From positions 522,730 through 586,729 of the forward strand of contig NZ_LOKX01000001.1 of assembly GCF_002211285.1 (NCBI RefSeq): DNA of 64,000 bases, in the 5' to 3' direction. The notes beneath the pieces were generated by a model that worked only from the letters and a program-made list of their open reading frames with translations, searched no databases and was not told the origin of the DNA. The stretch is from Rhizobium sp. R635 (lineage in GTDB: Bacteria > Pseudomonadota > Alphaproteobacteria > Rhizobiales > Rhizobiaceae). The translations under genes were made by a program, and so were the position numbers. This document shows, in pieces, positions 45,290 through 54,172 of this stretch. How positions within the stretch are numbered: the stretch's first letter is position 1; each line of letters opens with the position of its first letter.

Positions 45290-46186
45290 ATGAAGAACCT
45301 GAACTCGGTGCATCTTAACGGCCTGCGCGCGCTGGAAGCCGTCGGGCGTCTCGGCTCGCTCCAGGCGGCGGCTGAAGAGCTCGGCGTCTCGGTCGGCGCC
45401 GTCAGTCAGCAGGTCATCAAGGCAGAAGCCCAATTGGGTTTGGTGATCTTCGAGCGCACCGCCAGAGGGATGATCGTCAGCGAAGCGGCCCGGCCCGTGC
45501 TCTTCGCGCTCGGCGAGGGTTTTGCCCGTCTTTCGGCGGCCGTGTCGATCGCCCAGCGCAAGGACGATACGATCCTCACCATATCGGTGGCGCCGGTTTT
45601 CGCTGCCCGCTGGCTCGTCTGCCGGCTTGACCGCTTCGTCGAACGTCACCCGGACATCAAGCTGCGGCTGGACGCGACGACCAATCTCATCAATCCGGCC
45701 CTCTGCGACGTCGATATCGGCATCCGCGTCGGCGCCGGCCAGTGGCCGGATGTGAAGGCCGAACTGCTCTTGCAGCAGGAGGTCTTTCCCGTCTGTTCGC
45801 CCGAGATGGCCGCGAAATTGAAGAAGCCCGCCGATCTTCTCGAACTGCCGGCCATCATCGATGGCCGCGCCATGTTTTCCTGGGAGGTCTGGATGCGCGA
45901 GGCGGGCCTGTCAGGCGCCACGCTTGCGACCCGCCACGTCTTCAACGATGCCTCGCTCTGTCTCGATGCGGCCATCGCCGGGCAGGGCGTCATGCTTGCC
46001 TGGCAAACGCTGGCCGCATTTGCGCTCGCCGAAGGCCGGCTGGTCGCCCCCTTCGGCATTCGCGCGCGTACCGGCTTCGGCCATTACTTCGTCACAGCCG
46101 ATGGCGTGCGCGAGCCGAAGAAAGTCAGAGATTTCAAGGCATGGATCCGCGAGGAAATGGCCGGCACGCTGACCCTTTTCCCGTAG
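45290..46186 (+). CDS. LysR-family regulator, GcvA-like
   Basis: A protein of 298 residues. The helix-turn-helix is LNGLRALEAVGRLGSLQAAAEELGVSVGAVSQQVIKAEAQLG, followed by an effector-binding domain (TISVAPVFAARWLVCRLDRFVERHPDIKLRLDATT; DVDIGIRVGAGQWPDVKAELL) of the GcvA subgroup. It is convergent with the glutathione-transferase gene, with a 1-bp gap. Its targets are unknown; the closest upstream divergent gene is the small protein at 44959. Confidence 0.83.
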   Translation: MKNLNSVHLNGLRALEAVGRLGSLQAAAEELGVSVGAVSQQVIKAEAQLGLVIFERTARGMIVSEAARPVLFALGEGFARLSAAVSIAQRKDDTILTISVAPVFAARWLVCRLDRFVERHPDIKLRLDATTNLINPALCDVDIGIRVGAGQWPDVKAELLLQQEVFPVCSPEMAAKLKKPADLLELPAIIDGRAMFSWEVWMREAGLSGATLATRHVFNDASLCLDAAIAGQGVMLAWQTLAAFALAEGRLVAPFGIRARTGFGHYFVTADGVREPKKVRDFKAWIREEMAGTLTLFP

Positions 46187-46187
46187 T

Positions 46188-46853
46188 TTAAACCTCGACC
46201 GGCTCCTTGCCGCGGGCCGCCTGCATGGCTTTGTAGGCCGGGCGGGATTGGCAGCGTGCGATCCAGGCCTTGATGTTCGGATGCGCTTGGAAAAGGGCCT
46301 CTTCGCTCTGGGCGTATCGCAGCACCTCGGCGATGTTGAGGTCGGCGACGGTAAAGCGGTCTCCGACAATCCACTGCCGGCCGGCAAGGTGGCTTTCGAG
46401 AGCCGCGAACGGCCGGCGCAGCGAGCGGCAGGCGACGGCGATCGTCTGCTTGCCGTCCTCGCTGTTTTCGAGCCCGTTATCGTAGGTGAGCACGATCTTC
46501 ACCGTTTCGGGTTCGACCTGCGATGCCGCCCAGACCGTCCACATCGTCAGCAATCCGTCTTCTTCGACGGTTTGTCCGGAAAGCGGCCCGCCATGCTTGC
46601 GCGCAAGATAGAGATTGATCGCCAGCGATTCGTGCATGACGAGATCGTCGTCCTTGATGCTGGGGATCTGCCCCATGGGGTTCACGGCGAGAAAGTCAGG
46701 CGAGTGGGTGTTGAGCGGCGCTTTATCGGACAGCGGGCTTGCCAGCCGCCTTGCCTGCAGCACCGGCACGGACTGGAACTGAAGCCCGAGTTCCTCCGCC
46801 ATCCAATAGACGCGTGACGCACGCGACCGATAGACTCCGTAGATCGTCAGCAT
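46188..46853 (-). CDS. Glutathione S-transferase family protein
   Basis: A protein of 221 residues. The N-terminal thioredoxin-like part starts [29 protein letters not shown], with [32 protein letters not shown] for the glutathione site. The C-terminal helical domain contains [12 protein letters not shown]. It is distinct from the glutathione transferase at 43955 (different catalytic region), so it is not a recent duplicate. The two are separated by three genes. Confidence 0.85.
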   Translation of the reverse strand: MLTIYGVYRSRASRVYWMAEELGLQFQSVPVLQARRLASPLSDKAPLNTHSPDFLAVNPMGQIPSIKDDDLVMHESLAINLYLARKHGGPLSGQTVEEDGLLTMWTVWAASQVEPETVKIVLTYDNGLENSEDGKQTIAVACRSLRRPFAALESHLAGRQWIVGDRFTVADLNIAEVLRYAQSEEALFQAHPNIKAWIARCQSRPAYKAMQAARGKEPVEV

Positions 46854-46964
46854 GAAAGATACCCCTCGATATGTCCCGGATGACCGTAAATGCTAGGTCA
46901 GTCCCGGAAAAGTCCTTGCCGCTGATGGAACGATGAAAGCTTTTGATGCTGCGCCGTTCCTCAC

Positions 46965-47097
46965 ATCACCGGCGGCGTGGGCGCCGATACTATTGTCTTC
47001 AAGGCGCTGGCCGACACGACGGTCGCCGTTGCGGCGGGGATTCGATCTTCGACTTTTCGAGCGGCGGCGACCGAAATGGTTCTGCGGTGTCGTTGCT
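46965..47097 (+). pseudogene. Frameshifted remnant of an RTX-type calcium-binding protein
   Basis: Reading from 46965 gives ITGGVGADTIVFKALADTT, then VAVAAG; the frame must then shift by one base (in the G-run 47036-47039) to continue as GDSIFDFSSGGDRNG. Together these match the C-terminal LTGGAGADTFVF...DTIFDFSS pattern of RTX proteins. Upstream the frame is closed. So this is a short, broken piece of an RTX gene, ending at the beta-helix gene on the other strand. Confidence 0.5.
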
Positions 47098-47099
47098 TG

Positions 47100-48488
47100 T
47101 CAGGAGGTCCGGTTTCGCTCGACGGTGAGCTTCGCATAGGGCGAGCCGCCGCTTGCCAGTTCTCCCGACACTTTCTTCTCCCACTGAAAGCCGAGAACCG
47201 CTCCTTCGGAGGTTTCCTGAAACACATTGTCGGTAATGACGGCGGTTCCGGCGCCGTCGGCGACCGAGACCGCACATCCCACAGGCGTCTTGCGCACCAC
47301 ATTGCCGTTGACGATGACATTTCTGAGATAGGGACCCCAGCCGATCTGCAACCCCCAGCGCGGCGCGCCCTCGATCGCATTGCCTGAGATCAGCGTGTCG
47401 GCCTCCGCGGCAATGCCGATGCCGAAACCGACCTCGTGCTTATAGGGGCCTTTCAGCGTCAGGTTGCGCACCACATTGCCGGTGACGCTCGCGAGCCGCC
47501 CGCCCTCGTCGAAATTGGCGATCGAAATGCCGTTCGCCGCCCCGTCGATCAAATTGCCGGATACGACGGCGCCCTCGAAGGCGAATTCGACATAGATCGC
47601 CGTCTCGCCGGAGCGCCGGCATTGGTTGCTGTTGATCTGGATATCGGAGGCCGAATTGGCGCGGATCGCCGTGAAGGCGCAGTCGGAGATATGGTTGTTC
47701 ACCACCATCACGCCGTCGGCGCGGAAGATATTGATGCCGTTGCCGTTTTCGCCGGTGCCGCCGTCATTGGCGCGAATGTTGGAGATGCGGTTTCCGGAGA
47801 CGACCGTGCCATCCTCCGCCTTCTTCCAGCGGTGCACCAGGATGCCGCCATTGCCGCAATCAGAGACCGTATTGCCCGATATCGAAAGATTTGCCGATTC
47901 TACCGCATAGAGCCCGGATTGGGCCGCGCCCGAAATACGGCTGCGCTCGATCCGCCCGCCGCAGCGCTCCAATTGGACGCCGTGCTTGCGGCTGCCGCCG
48001 ATCTCGCAATTGTCGATCAGCACCTCGTCGACGCCGGTGAACTGCAAGAGCCCGCCGGCGTAGTCGCCGAGCCGGCGGTTGCCGCCGTCGATGACGAGAT
48101 TGGAAAGCTCGACCCGCCGTACGTTTTCGGCGGCGAAAAGGTGGCCTTCGCCGGTATAGACGATCCGCGACGCCCCGGGCACGCCTGATATGCGGGTGTT
48201 GTCGGGCAAGGTGAGGTTGGAGACCTTGTAGGTGCCGGGCGGCAGAAAGACCGGCACGTTCTCGCGCGCCGCCTGCTCGATCATCTGCTGAAGATTTCGC
48301 GTCTTGCGGTCGCCGCTTTCGGGAATGGCGCGATATTCCGCCGCGTCGATCGCGCCGCGCAGCTTCGGCTCGGCCGCCGCCGCCAGCGGCGAGGCGAGGG
48401 CGCGCGGCGCCATCCCTCCCGCAACGGCCGAGGCGGCGAGAAGCAGAAGCATGTCGCGACGTGAAGGCATTCCGGGATCTTGTGTCAT
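47100..48488 (-). CDS. Tat-exported right-handed beta-helix protein (TIGR03808-like)
   Basis: About 462 residues. The Tat signal SRRDMLLLLAASAVAGGMAPRALA is near the N-terminus, so export in folded form is expected. The rest is a parallel beta-helix with many NxIS/SGN-type turns (ISGNTVSDCGNGGILVHR; VVNNHISDCAFTAIRANSASDIQINSNQC; LISGNAIEGAPRWGLQIGWG), matching the Tat-translocated repetitive family TIGR03808. A pectate-lyase-like start (FLPPGTYKVSNLTLPDNTRISG) suggests a carbohydrate-binding or lyase-like role. The start is either ATG 48488 or 48470. No partner genes are adjacent. Confidence 0.82.
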   Translation of the reverse strand: MTQDPGMPSRRDMLLLLAASAVAGGMAPRALASPLAAAAEPKLRGAIDAAEYRAIPESGDRKTRNLQQMIEQAARENVPVFLPPGTYKVSNLTLPDNTRISGVPGASRIVYTGEGHLFAAENVRRVELSNLVIDGGNRRLGDYAGGLLQFTGVDEVLIDNCEIGGSRKHGVQLERCGGRIERSRISGAAQSGLYAVESANLSISGNTVSDCGNGGILVHRWKKAEDGTVVSGNRISNIRANDGGTGENGNGINIFRADGVMVVNNHISDCAFTAIRANSASDIQINSNQCRRSGETAIYVEFAFEGAVVSGNLIDGAANGISIANFDEGGRLASVTGNVVRNLTLKGPYKHEVGFGIGIAAEADTLISGNAIEGAPRWGLQIGWGPYLRNVIVNGNVVRKTPVGCAVSVADGAGTAVITDNVFQETSEGAVLGFQWEKKVSGELASGGSPYAKLTVERNRTS

Positions 48489-48711
48489 GGCCGGCCTGTA
48501 GCAGAAAACATGCCAGGTCCGCATGTATCCTTTTGGTGCAGGCGGCCGAAATTGCAGTCACCGTCGCAGATAAGGGCAGGATATCGCCGTGGATATTGTC
48601 GTCTCGTTCACCCTTTCATTTAAGCAAGCCGAAGGAAATGCCGAATACTCTGAAAGAGAGTTTCATTGACTATGCGGGATACGGCCTTCGGCCGCCGGGG
48701 AGAATGGGGTC

Positions 48712-51012
48712 ATGCCTGAATTGAGTGCCAGGCGATGGGAATCGACCGATGCCCTGACCGCTGAAACGCGCCGTATCGTGGCCGCGACGGAGGCAATGAT
48801 GGCATCGACTGCCCACCATCTCTCCGAAGGCATCGAGAATCTGCGCCTCAAGGCGATCGTCCACGAGCTTCCGGACTTTCTGTACGTCAAGGACCGCGAC
48901 AGCCGCTTCGTCTTCGCCAATGCCATCACCGCCAGTTGCCTCGGCCTCAAGAGCGCAGCCGAGATCACCGGCAAGCGCGATTTCGACCTGTTCGATTTCG
49001 AGACGGCTCGCCGCCACTTCGACATCGAACAGCAGATCATGGCGACGGGTGAAGCCCGCATCGACATGGAGGAGACGATCGCTCTCCCTGGGGCTGCCAA
49101 ACCGATATACCGGCTGACCTCGAAGATACCGCTGCGCAACGATCGCGGCGAGATCGTCGGCCTGATCGGCGTTTCCCGCGACATCACCGAGCGCAAGCTG
49201 CAGGAGGATCTTTATCGCGGCCAGGCGAACCTGCTTGAAATGATCGCCCGCAACGAGCCGCTGCCGATGATCCTCGAGGCGCTCGTGCTGATGATCGAGG
49301 CGCAATTGACCGGCATCGACGGGTCGGTGCTGTTGCTCGACGGCGAGGGCACCAGGCTTTATCACGGTGCTGCTCCCAATCTGCCCGGCGGCTACAGCCG
49401 CCTCATCGACGGCGTCACGATCGGCCCCAAGGTCGGCTCCTGCGGCACCGCCGTTTGGCGGGGCCAGACTGTCATCGTCGAAGATGTGATGAGCGATCCG
49501 CTCTGGGAGGATTTTCGCGCACTGGTCGCGCCCTTCGGTTTCCGCTCCTGCTGGTCGACGCCGATCGCTACTTCGAAGAACAACGTGCTCGGCACCTTCG
49601 CACTCTATTCGAAGGAAGTCCGCCGGCCGAGCGAGCACGAGACGAAGCTGGTGGCGCTCGCCACCCACATCGCCGGCATCGCCATCGAGCGCAAGCGCGT
49701 CGATGACCGCATCCATTTCATGGCCCATCATGACGATCTGACGGGCCTGCCGAACCGTGCTTTCCTGAAGGAGCGGCTGGCCAATATCCTCGACCAGGCC
49801 CGGCGCAACAATCGCAAGGTCACCGTCGCCTATATCGATCTCGACAACTTCAAGGACGTCAACGACGGTCGCGGCCATGCCGCCGGCGACGAGGTGCTGA
49901 AGGAGATCGCGGTGCGCATGGTCAACAGCGTGCGGGCTTCGGATATGGTTGTGCGTCTCGGCGGAGACGAATTCCTTGTCGTTCTCGTCCACCAGTCGAG
50001 CCATGATGCCGGCATCATGCGCCGCCTTCGCGAGTTGCAGAAGGCGATCAATCGGCCGGTCCACGGCGAGGAAGGCGAGTTCATCGTCACGTCGAGCATC
50101 GGCGTCGCCTCCTTCCCCTTCGATGGTGTGACGTCGGAGGAACTTCTCGCCAATGCCGACCGCGCCATGTACCGAGCCAAGGAACTCGGCCGCAGCACGT
50201 TGCAATATCACGATGGCGTCGGCAGCACGCCAGTCGGGATGCCGCTCAGTGAGCGGGAGGAACTGCACCAGGCGATCACCGGCAACCAGCTTTTCCTGGA
50301 ATACCAGCCGCAGGTCGATGTCGCCACAGGCCGCATCACCGGGCTCGAGGCGCTGGTACGCTGGAACCATCCGGCAAAGGGCAGGGTGCCGCCGGTCAAT
50401 TTCATTCCGCTCGCCGAAGAGACGGGCCTCATCGTCCCCCTCGGTCTCTGGGTGCTGAACGAGGCGTGCCGTCAGGCCCGCCGCTGGCAGGATATGGGGC
50501 TGACGCCGATGACGATCGCCGTCAATGTCTCCGCCAAGCAGTTCGCCGATCCGGATTTCACGGCTCACGTCGCCGAAGCGCTTGAGCGTCACGGCCTGCA
50601 GTCCCATTGGCTGGAGTTGGAGGTCACCGAGAGCGTGGTGATGCATGATGCCGAACGCGCGCTCGCCATGATGGAATCGCTGCGTGCGCTTGGCGTGCGC
50701 CTGTCGATCGACGATTTCGGTTCCGGCTATTCCAGTCTCGCGGCGCTGAAGACCTTCCCCTTCGACCGCCTGAAGATGGACCGTTCGCTGGTCGAAGCCC
50801 TGCCGGGTGACAAGACCGCCGTCGCCATCGTCTCGGCCGTCATTTCGCTGGCGCAGACGCTGAAGCTTTCGGTTCTCGCCGAAGGTGTGGAGACCGACGC
50901 CCAGCTGGATTTTCTGCGCCAGGCACGCTGCGAGGAGGCGCAAGGCTACCGCTTCTCGAAGCCGGTTTCTCCTGACGAGATTGCCGCATTGCTCAAAGCA
51001 GGCAATCTCTGA
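48712..51012 (+). CDS. PAS-GAF-GGDEF-EAL cyclic-di-GMP protein
   Basis: A protein of 766 residues. A PAS domain lies at about 45-165 (VHELPDFLYVKDRDSRFVFAN), a GAF domain at about 185-320 (GSVLLLDGEG; SCGTAVWRGQTVIVEDV), a GGDEF domain with intact GGDEF at 417-421 (RLGGDEFLVVLV) and an EAL domain with EALVRW at 546 and ELEVTESVV and IDDFGSGYSS later. Both catalytic motifs look intact, so it could make or break cyclic-di-GMP. No membrane helix is present, so it is cytoplasmic. GGGG precedes the ATG. The neighbours do not reveal the target process. Confidence 0.9.
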   Translation: MPELSARRWESTDALTAETRRIVAATEAMMASTAHHLSEGIENLRLKAIVHELPDFLYVKDRDSRFVFANAITASCLGLKSAAEITGKRDFDLFDFETARRHFDIEQQIMATGEARIDMEETIALPGAAKPIYRLTSKIPLRNDRGEIVGLIGVSRDITERKLQEDLYRGQANLLEMIARNEPLPMILEALVLMIEAQLTGIDGSVLLLDGEGTRLYHGAAPNLPGGYSRLIDGVTIGPKVGSCGTAVWRGQTVIVEDVMSDPLWEDFRALVAPFGFRSCWSTPIATSKNNVLGTFALYSKEVRRPSEHETKLVALATHIAGIAIERKRVDDRIHFMAHHDDLTGLPNRAFLKERLANILDQARRNNRKVTVAYIDLDNFKDVNDGRGHAAGDEVLKEIAVRMVNSVRASDMVVRLGGDEFLVVLVHQSSHDAGIMRRLRELQKAINRPVHGEEGEFIVTSSIGVASFPFDGVTSEELLANADRAMYRAKELGRSTLQYHDGVGSTPVGMPLSEREELHQAITGNQLFLEYQPQVDVATGRITGLEALVRWNHPAKGRVPPVNFIPLAEETGLIVPLGLWVLNEACRQARRWQDMGLTPMTIAVNVSAKQFADPDFTAHVAEALERHGLQSHWLELEVTESVVMHDAERALAMMESLRALGVRLSIDDFGSGYSSLAALKTFPFDRLKMDRSLVEALPGDKTAVAIVSAVISLAQTLKLSVLAEGVETDAQLDFLRQARCEEAQGYRFSKPVSPDEIAALLKAGNL

Positions 51013-51015
51013 GCT

Positions 51016-51993
51016 CTATTTGACAAGCTTGCCGATCGCCTCGATCTCGTTCGTCCATATGCCTGCCGCATAGTCCTGCGGCAGCCGCGCCAGTTGCGCG
51101 GGATCGTCGATGCCGGTGGAAAAATCGCTGCCGCGATAGGGGCCGATCACGAAGACCTCCGTTCCGGCATCCTCCATCCGGTTGAGGAAACGGTCCGGCC
51201 AGCCCCAGAGCCACGGCGCGATATTGACCGGCACCAGCATCATCCGATGTTTGCAGTCCTCCGGCATGAGACCCGTCCAGCCATAGCCGATATAGCCGAG
51301 CAGGCAGCCCTTCAGGCTCTTGCGCGAGGCCGTCCTGATATCGGGCACGAGCCGGCGCACCATATCGATCGGCTCGTCGCCGCCATAGACGATGATCTCC
51401 GCCCGCCGCTCGCTGGAAAGCCCGTTGAGCACAGCGGCCAGTTTTTCCCCTTCGGAAGGATCGCGGCTCTTGACGTTGATGAGGAAACGCCGGTCGGGAA
51501 AGGCCGAAAGCACCTCGGCAAGCGTCGGCATCATGCCGATGCCCTTGCCGCGGAAGGGAAAGGTCTTGCCGCCATCTGCGGTGTAGCCATAGCCGATGTC
51601 GAGCGTCTTCATCTCCGCCATCGAATGCTCGCGCGTGACGCCGTGTCCATCGGTGCGGCAATCGAGCGTCCAGTCGTGAAAGACGGCGAACTCGCCGTCG
51701 GTCGTCGGGTGCACGTCGATCTCGACGATATCGGCGCCGGCGGCAAAGCCTGCCTGCATCGACGGAATCGTGTTTTCCAGATAATCGTGCTTCGGCGGCA
51801 GCATGCGCGCGGCCGTGCAGGTGTCGTTCTTCAGATCGGTCTCGTCGAACCGCTGGGCGATGCCGCGGTGGGCGAGCAGTTCCGGCTTTCCAGGCCGATG
51901 CTCCGCCAGCAGGCTGGTGTTGTTGAGATAGATGCCTGTGCCGGCGACCGCAACCGTCGCCGCGCAAATGAGAAGCTTCCTGCCCAATGTCAT
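51016..51993 (-). CDS. Secreted glycerophosphodiester phosphodiesterase
   Basis: About 325 residues with an N-terminal membrane/signal segment (RKLLICAATVAVAGTGIYL). The catalytic pattern LLAHRGIAQRFDET, then ENTIPSMQAGFAAGADIVEIDVHPTTDGEFAVFHDWTLDCRTDGHG, includes the HR, E-x-D and H residues of the family. It hydrolyses glycerophosphodiesters to glycerol-3-phosphate and alcohols. It starts at ATG 51993 (a longer frame exists but only adds non-conserved sequence). Convergent with the GGDEF-EAL gene. Confidence 0.85.
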   Translation of the reverse strand: MTLGRKLLICAATVAVAGTGIYLNNTSLLAEHRPGKPELLAHRGIAQRFDETDLKNDTCTAARMLPPKHDYLENTIPSMQAGFAAGADIVEIDVHPTTDGEFAVFHDWTLDCRTDGHGVTREHSMAEMKTLDIGYGYTADGGKTFPFRGKGIGMMPTLAEVLSAFPDRRFLINVKSRDPSEGEKLAAVLNGLSSERRAEIIVYGGDEPIDMVRRLVPDIRTASRKSLKGCLLGYIGYGWTGLMPEDCKHRMMLVPVNIAPWLWGWPDRFLNRMEDAGTEVFVIGPYRGSDFSTGIDDPAQLARLPQDYAAGIWTNEIEAIGKLVK

Positions 51994-52104
51994 TCCCCCT
52001 GATCGCGTTAAACGTGCAAGGGCTAGAAAGCGATTCCGGTTGTTCTTAGGCTCTTTTCCGGCTTTTCTATGCCATCGGTTTATTCGCAGGGCAGGACCTC
52101 TCTC

Positions 52105-52908
52105 ATGGAACCACGCGACGACGAACTCACCCATTTTGAAGCGCATGGCGCGGCTCCCTTGCCGCCGGCCGCCGTGGAAGGTCATCTCGAACATGACGGC
52201 GCCCGCATATGGTATGCGACCTACGGCGCCGGCCCTGCGGTCATCCTGCTGCATGGCGGCCTCGGCCATAGCGGCAACTGGGGCTATCAGGTGCCGGCGC
52301 TCGTTCGCAGCGGCCGCCGCATCGTGCTCGTCGACAGCCGCGGCCATGGCCGAAGCAGCCGTGATTCCCGTCCCTATAGCTATGAACTGATGGCCGCGGA
52401 CGTCCTCGCCGTCATGGACGAACTGCATTTGGAAAAGGCGGCCGTCGTCGGCTGGAGCGACGGCGCCTGCATCGCCCTGATCCTCGCGATGACGGCGCCC
52501 TCACGCATTGAGGGCATCTTCTTCTTCGCCTGCAACATGGACCCGAGCGGCACGCTGGAATTCGTTCCGAGCCCGGTCATCGACCGCTGTTTCGGCAGGC
52601 ATGCCAAGGATTATGCGGCATTGTCGGCCACGCCTGACGACTTCGGCGCGTTCGTCGAGGCGGTTAGCCTGATGATGCGGACGGAGCCGAATTGTGATGC
52701 CTCCGACTTGGCCAAAATCCGCGTGCCGGTCGCAATCGTGCTCGGCGAGCACGACGAGTTCATCAAGCCGGACCATGCGGAATATCTCGCCCGCAGCATT
52801 CCCAATGCGCAGATGATCTACCTGCCTGGGGTCAGCCATTTCGCGCCGTTGCAGCGGCCGTCGCAGTTCAACGCCGCGGTGCAATCCTTCCTCGACGGGA
52901 TCTCTTGA
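52105..52908 (+). CDS. Alpha/beta-hydrolase fold protein
   Basis: About 267 residues. It shows the oxyanion motif VILLHGGLGHSGNWG, the nucleophile elbow VVGWSDGACIAL (GxSxG as GWSDG), the acid in LGEHDEFIKPDH and the histidine in GVSHFAPLQRP. It starts at ATG 52105 (MEPRDDELTHF). It is divergent from the phosphodiesterase. The substrate is not evident; haloalkane-, ester- or lactone-hydrolase are all possible. Confidence 0.83.
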   Translation: MEPRDDELTHFEAHGAAPLPPAAVEGHLEHDGARIWYATYGAGPAVILLHGGLGHSGNWGYQVPALVRSGRRIVLVDSRGHGRSSRDSRPYSYELMAADVLAVMDELHLEKAAVVGWSDGACIALILAMTAPSRIEGIFFFACNMDPSGTLEFVPSPVIDRCFGRHAKDYAALSATPDDFGAFVEAVSLMMRTEPNCDASDLAKIRVPVAIVLGEHDEFIKPDHAEYLARSIPNAQMIYLPGVSHFAPLQRPSQFNAAVQSFLDGIS

Positions 52909-52959
52909 TGAAGACGGCGGCCTCTGGCCTCGCGCCCATTTCCCGCTATCTCTCGTTTC

Positions 52960-53970
52960 ATGAGAGCTGACGCGCTGCTTTATCCTGCCCCGGAGGGGCT
53001 CTACTGTCCGGAGGGCGGTTTTTACGTCGACCCGGTGCGCCCGGTCGAGCGGGCGCTCATCACGCACGGACATTCGGATCACGCACGGCCGGGGCATGTG
53101 AATGTGCTCGCCACGCGCCAAACGCTCGATATCATGCGCCTGCGCTATGGCGAGGGTTTCTGCGCCAGCGAGCAGGCAGTTTCCTTCGGCGAGGAACTGT
53201 GGGTGAACGGCGTCAAGGTGAGCTTCCACCCCGCCGGCCATGTGCTCGGTTCGGCCCAGATCGCCGTCGAAAAGAACGGCACCCGCATCGTCGTCTCGGG
53301 CGACTACAAGCGTCGCCCCGACCCGACCTGCACGGCCTATGTTCCGGTTCCCTGTGATGTCTTCATCACCGAGGCGACCTTCGGCCTTCCGGTCTTCCAT
53401 CATCCCGACCCCATGGATGAAACCGGCAAGCTGCTGGCGTCGCTACGGCAATTTCCCGAGCGCACCCATCTCATCGGCGCCTATGCGCTCGGCAAGGCGC
53501 AGCGCGTCATCCGCCTGCTGCGCGATGCCGGATATGCCGAGCCGATCTATATCCATGGCGCCATGGAAAAGCTCTGTGACTATTACGTCGCGCAGGGCAT
53601 CGATCTCGGCGAGCTGCTGCCGGCGACGATCGAGAGCCGCGACAAATCCGCCTTCAGGGGCGCCGTCGTCATCGGCCCGTCATCGGCCTTCGCCGACCGC
53701 TGGGCCCGGCGCTTCAACGAGCCGCTGCCGGCCTTCGCCTCCGGCTGGATGATGGTGCGCCAGCGCGCCAAGCAGCTCGGCGTCGAACTGCCGCTGGTCA
53801 TTTCCGATCATTGCGACTGGCCGGAACTGACGGAAACGATCCGCGAACTGCACCCGGCCGAGGTCTGGGTGACGCATGGCCGCGAAGAAGCGCTGGTGCG
53901 CTGGTGCCAGCTGCAGGGCATCAAGGCCAAACCGCTGCATCTGGTGGGCTATGAGGATGAAGGGGATTGA
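52960..53970 (+). CDS. Ligase-associated DNA-damage-response exonuclease (MBL/beta-CASP)
   Basis: A protein of 336 residues with RALITHGHSDHARPGHVNVLAT (HxHxDH), VSFHPAGHVLGSAQIAVEK, IVVSGDYKRRPDP and ALGKAQRVIRLL, all of the metallo-beta-lactamase exonuclease family (DRAP/MBL type). It ends with ISDHCDWPELTETI. It starts at ATG 52960. The next gene is the ATP-dependent ligase of the same functional set, separated by a repeat. It is expected to process damaged DNA ends for that ligase. Confidence 0.88.
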   Translation: MRADALLYPAPEGLYCPEGGFYVDPVRPVERALITHGHSDHARPGHVNVLATRQTLDIMRLRYGEGFCASEQAVSFGEELWVNGVKVSFHPAGHVLGSAQIAVEKNGTRIVVSGDYKRRPDPTCTAYVPVPCDVFITEATFGLPVFHHPDPMDETGKLLASLRQFPERTHLIGAYALGKAQRVIRLLRDAGYAEPIYIHGAMEKLCDYYVAQGIDLGELLPATIESRDKSAFRGAVVIGPSSAFADRWARRFNEPLPAFASGWMMVRQRAKQLGVELPLVISDHCDWPELTETIRELHPAEVWVTHGREEALVRWCQLQGIKAKPLHLVGYEDEGD

Positions 53971-53992
53971 AGATGGAGTTTGCTGCTGAAAA

Positions 53993-54146
53993 CCCCTCCC
54001 CAACCCCTCCCCACAAGGGGGAGGGGCTGCCGCCTCGCGCCCATCGCATTCCATTCCTGACGGTCCGGCATGCAGCAACGTTGCTTTGGAGCGAGGCGGT
54101 GCCGCAGCTTAGCCCCTCCCACCTGTGGGGAGGGGTTGGGGAGGGG
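53993..54146. repeat. CCCCTCCCC-type intergenic repeat between exonuclease and ligase
   Basis: CCCCTCCCCAACCCCTCCCC at one end and GGGGAGGGGTTGGGGAGGGG at the other form long inverted arms; inside are CGCCTCGC/GCGAGGCG and GCAACGTTGC. It contains no gene. It is a different class from the CTTCTCCCC repeats. Confidence 0.8.
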
Positions 54147-54172
54147 TCTTTTCTCCACGGCAGGAGGCGCCG

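Noticed and set aside
48670..50943. 757-codon minus-strand frame opposite the GGDEF-EAL gene
   Set aside because: All four domains are on the plus strand with intact motifs; the minus frame is a composition artefact.
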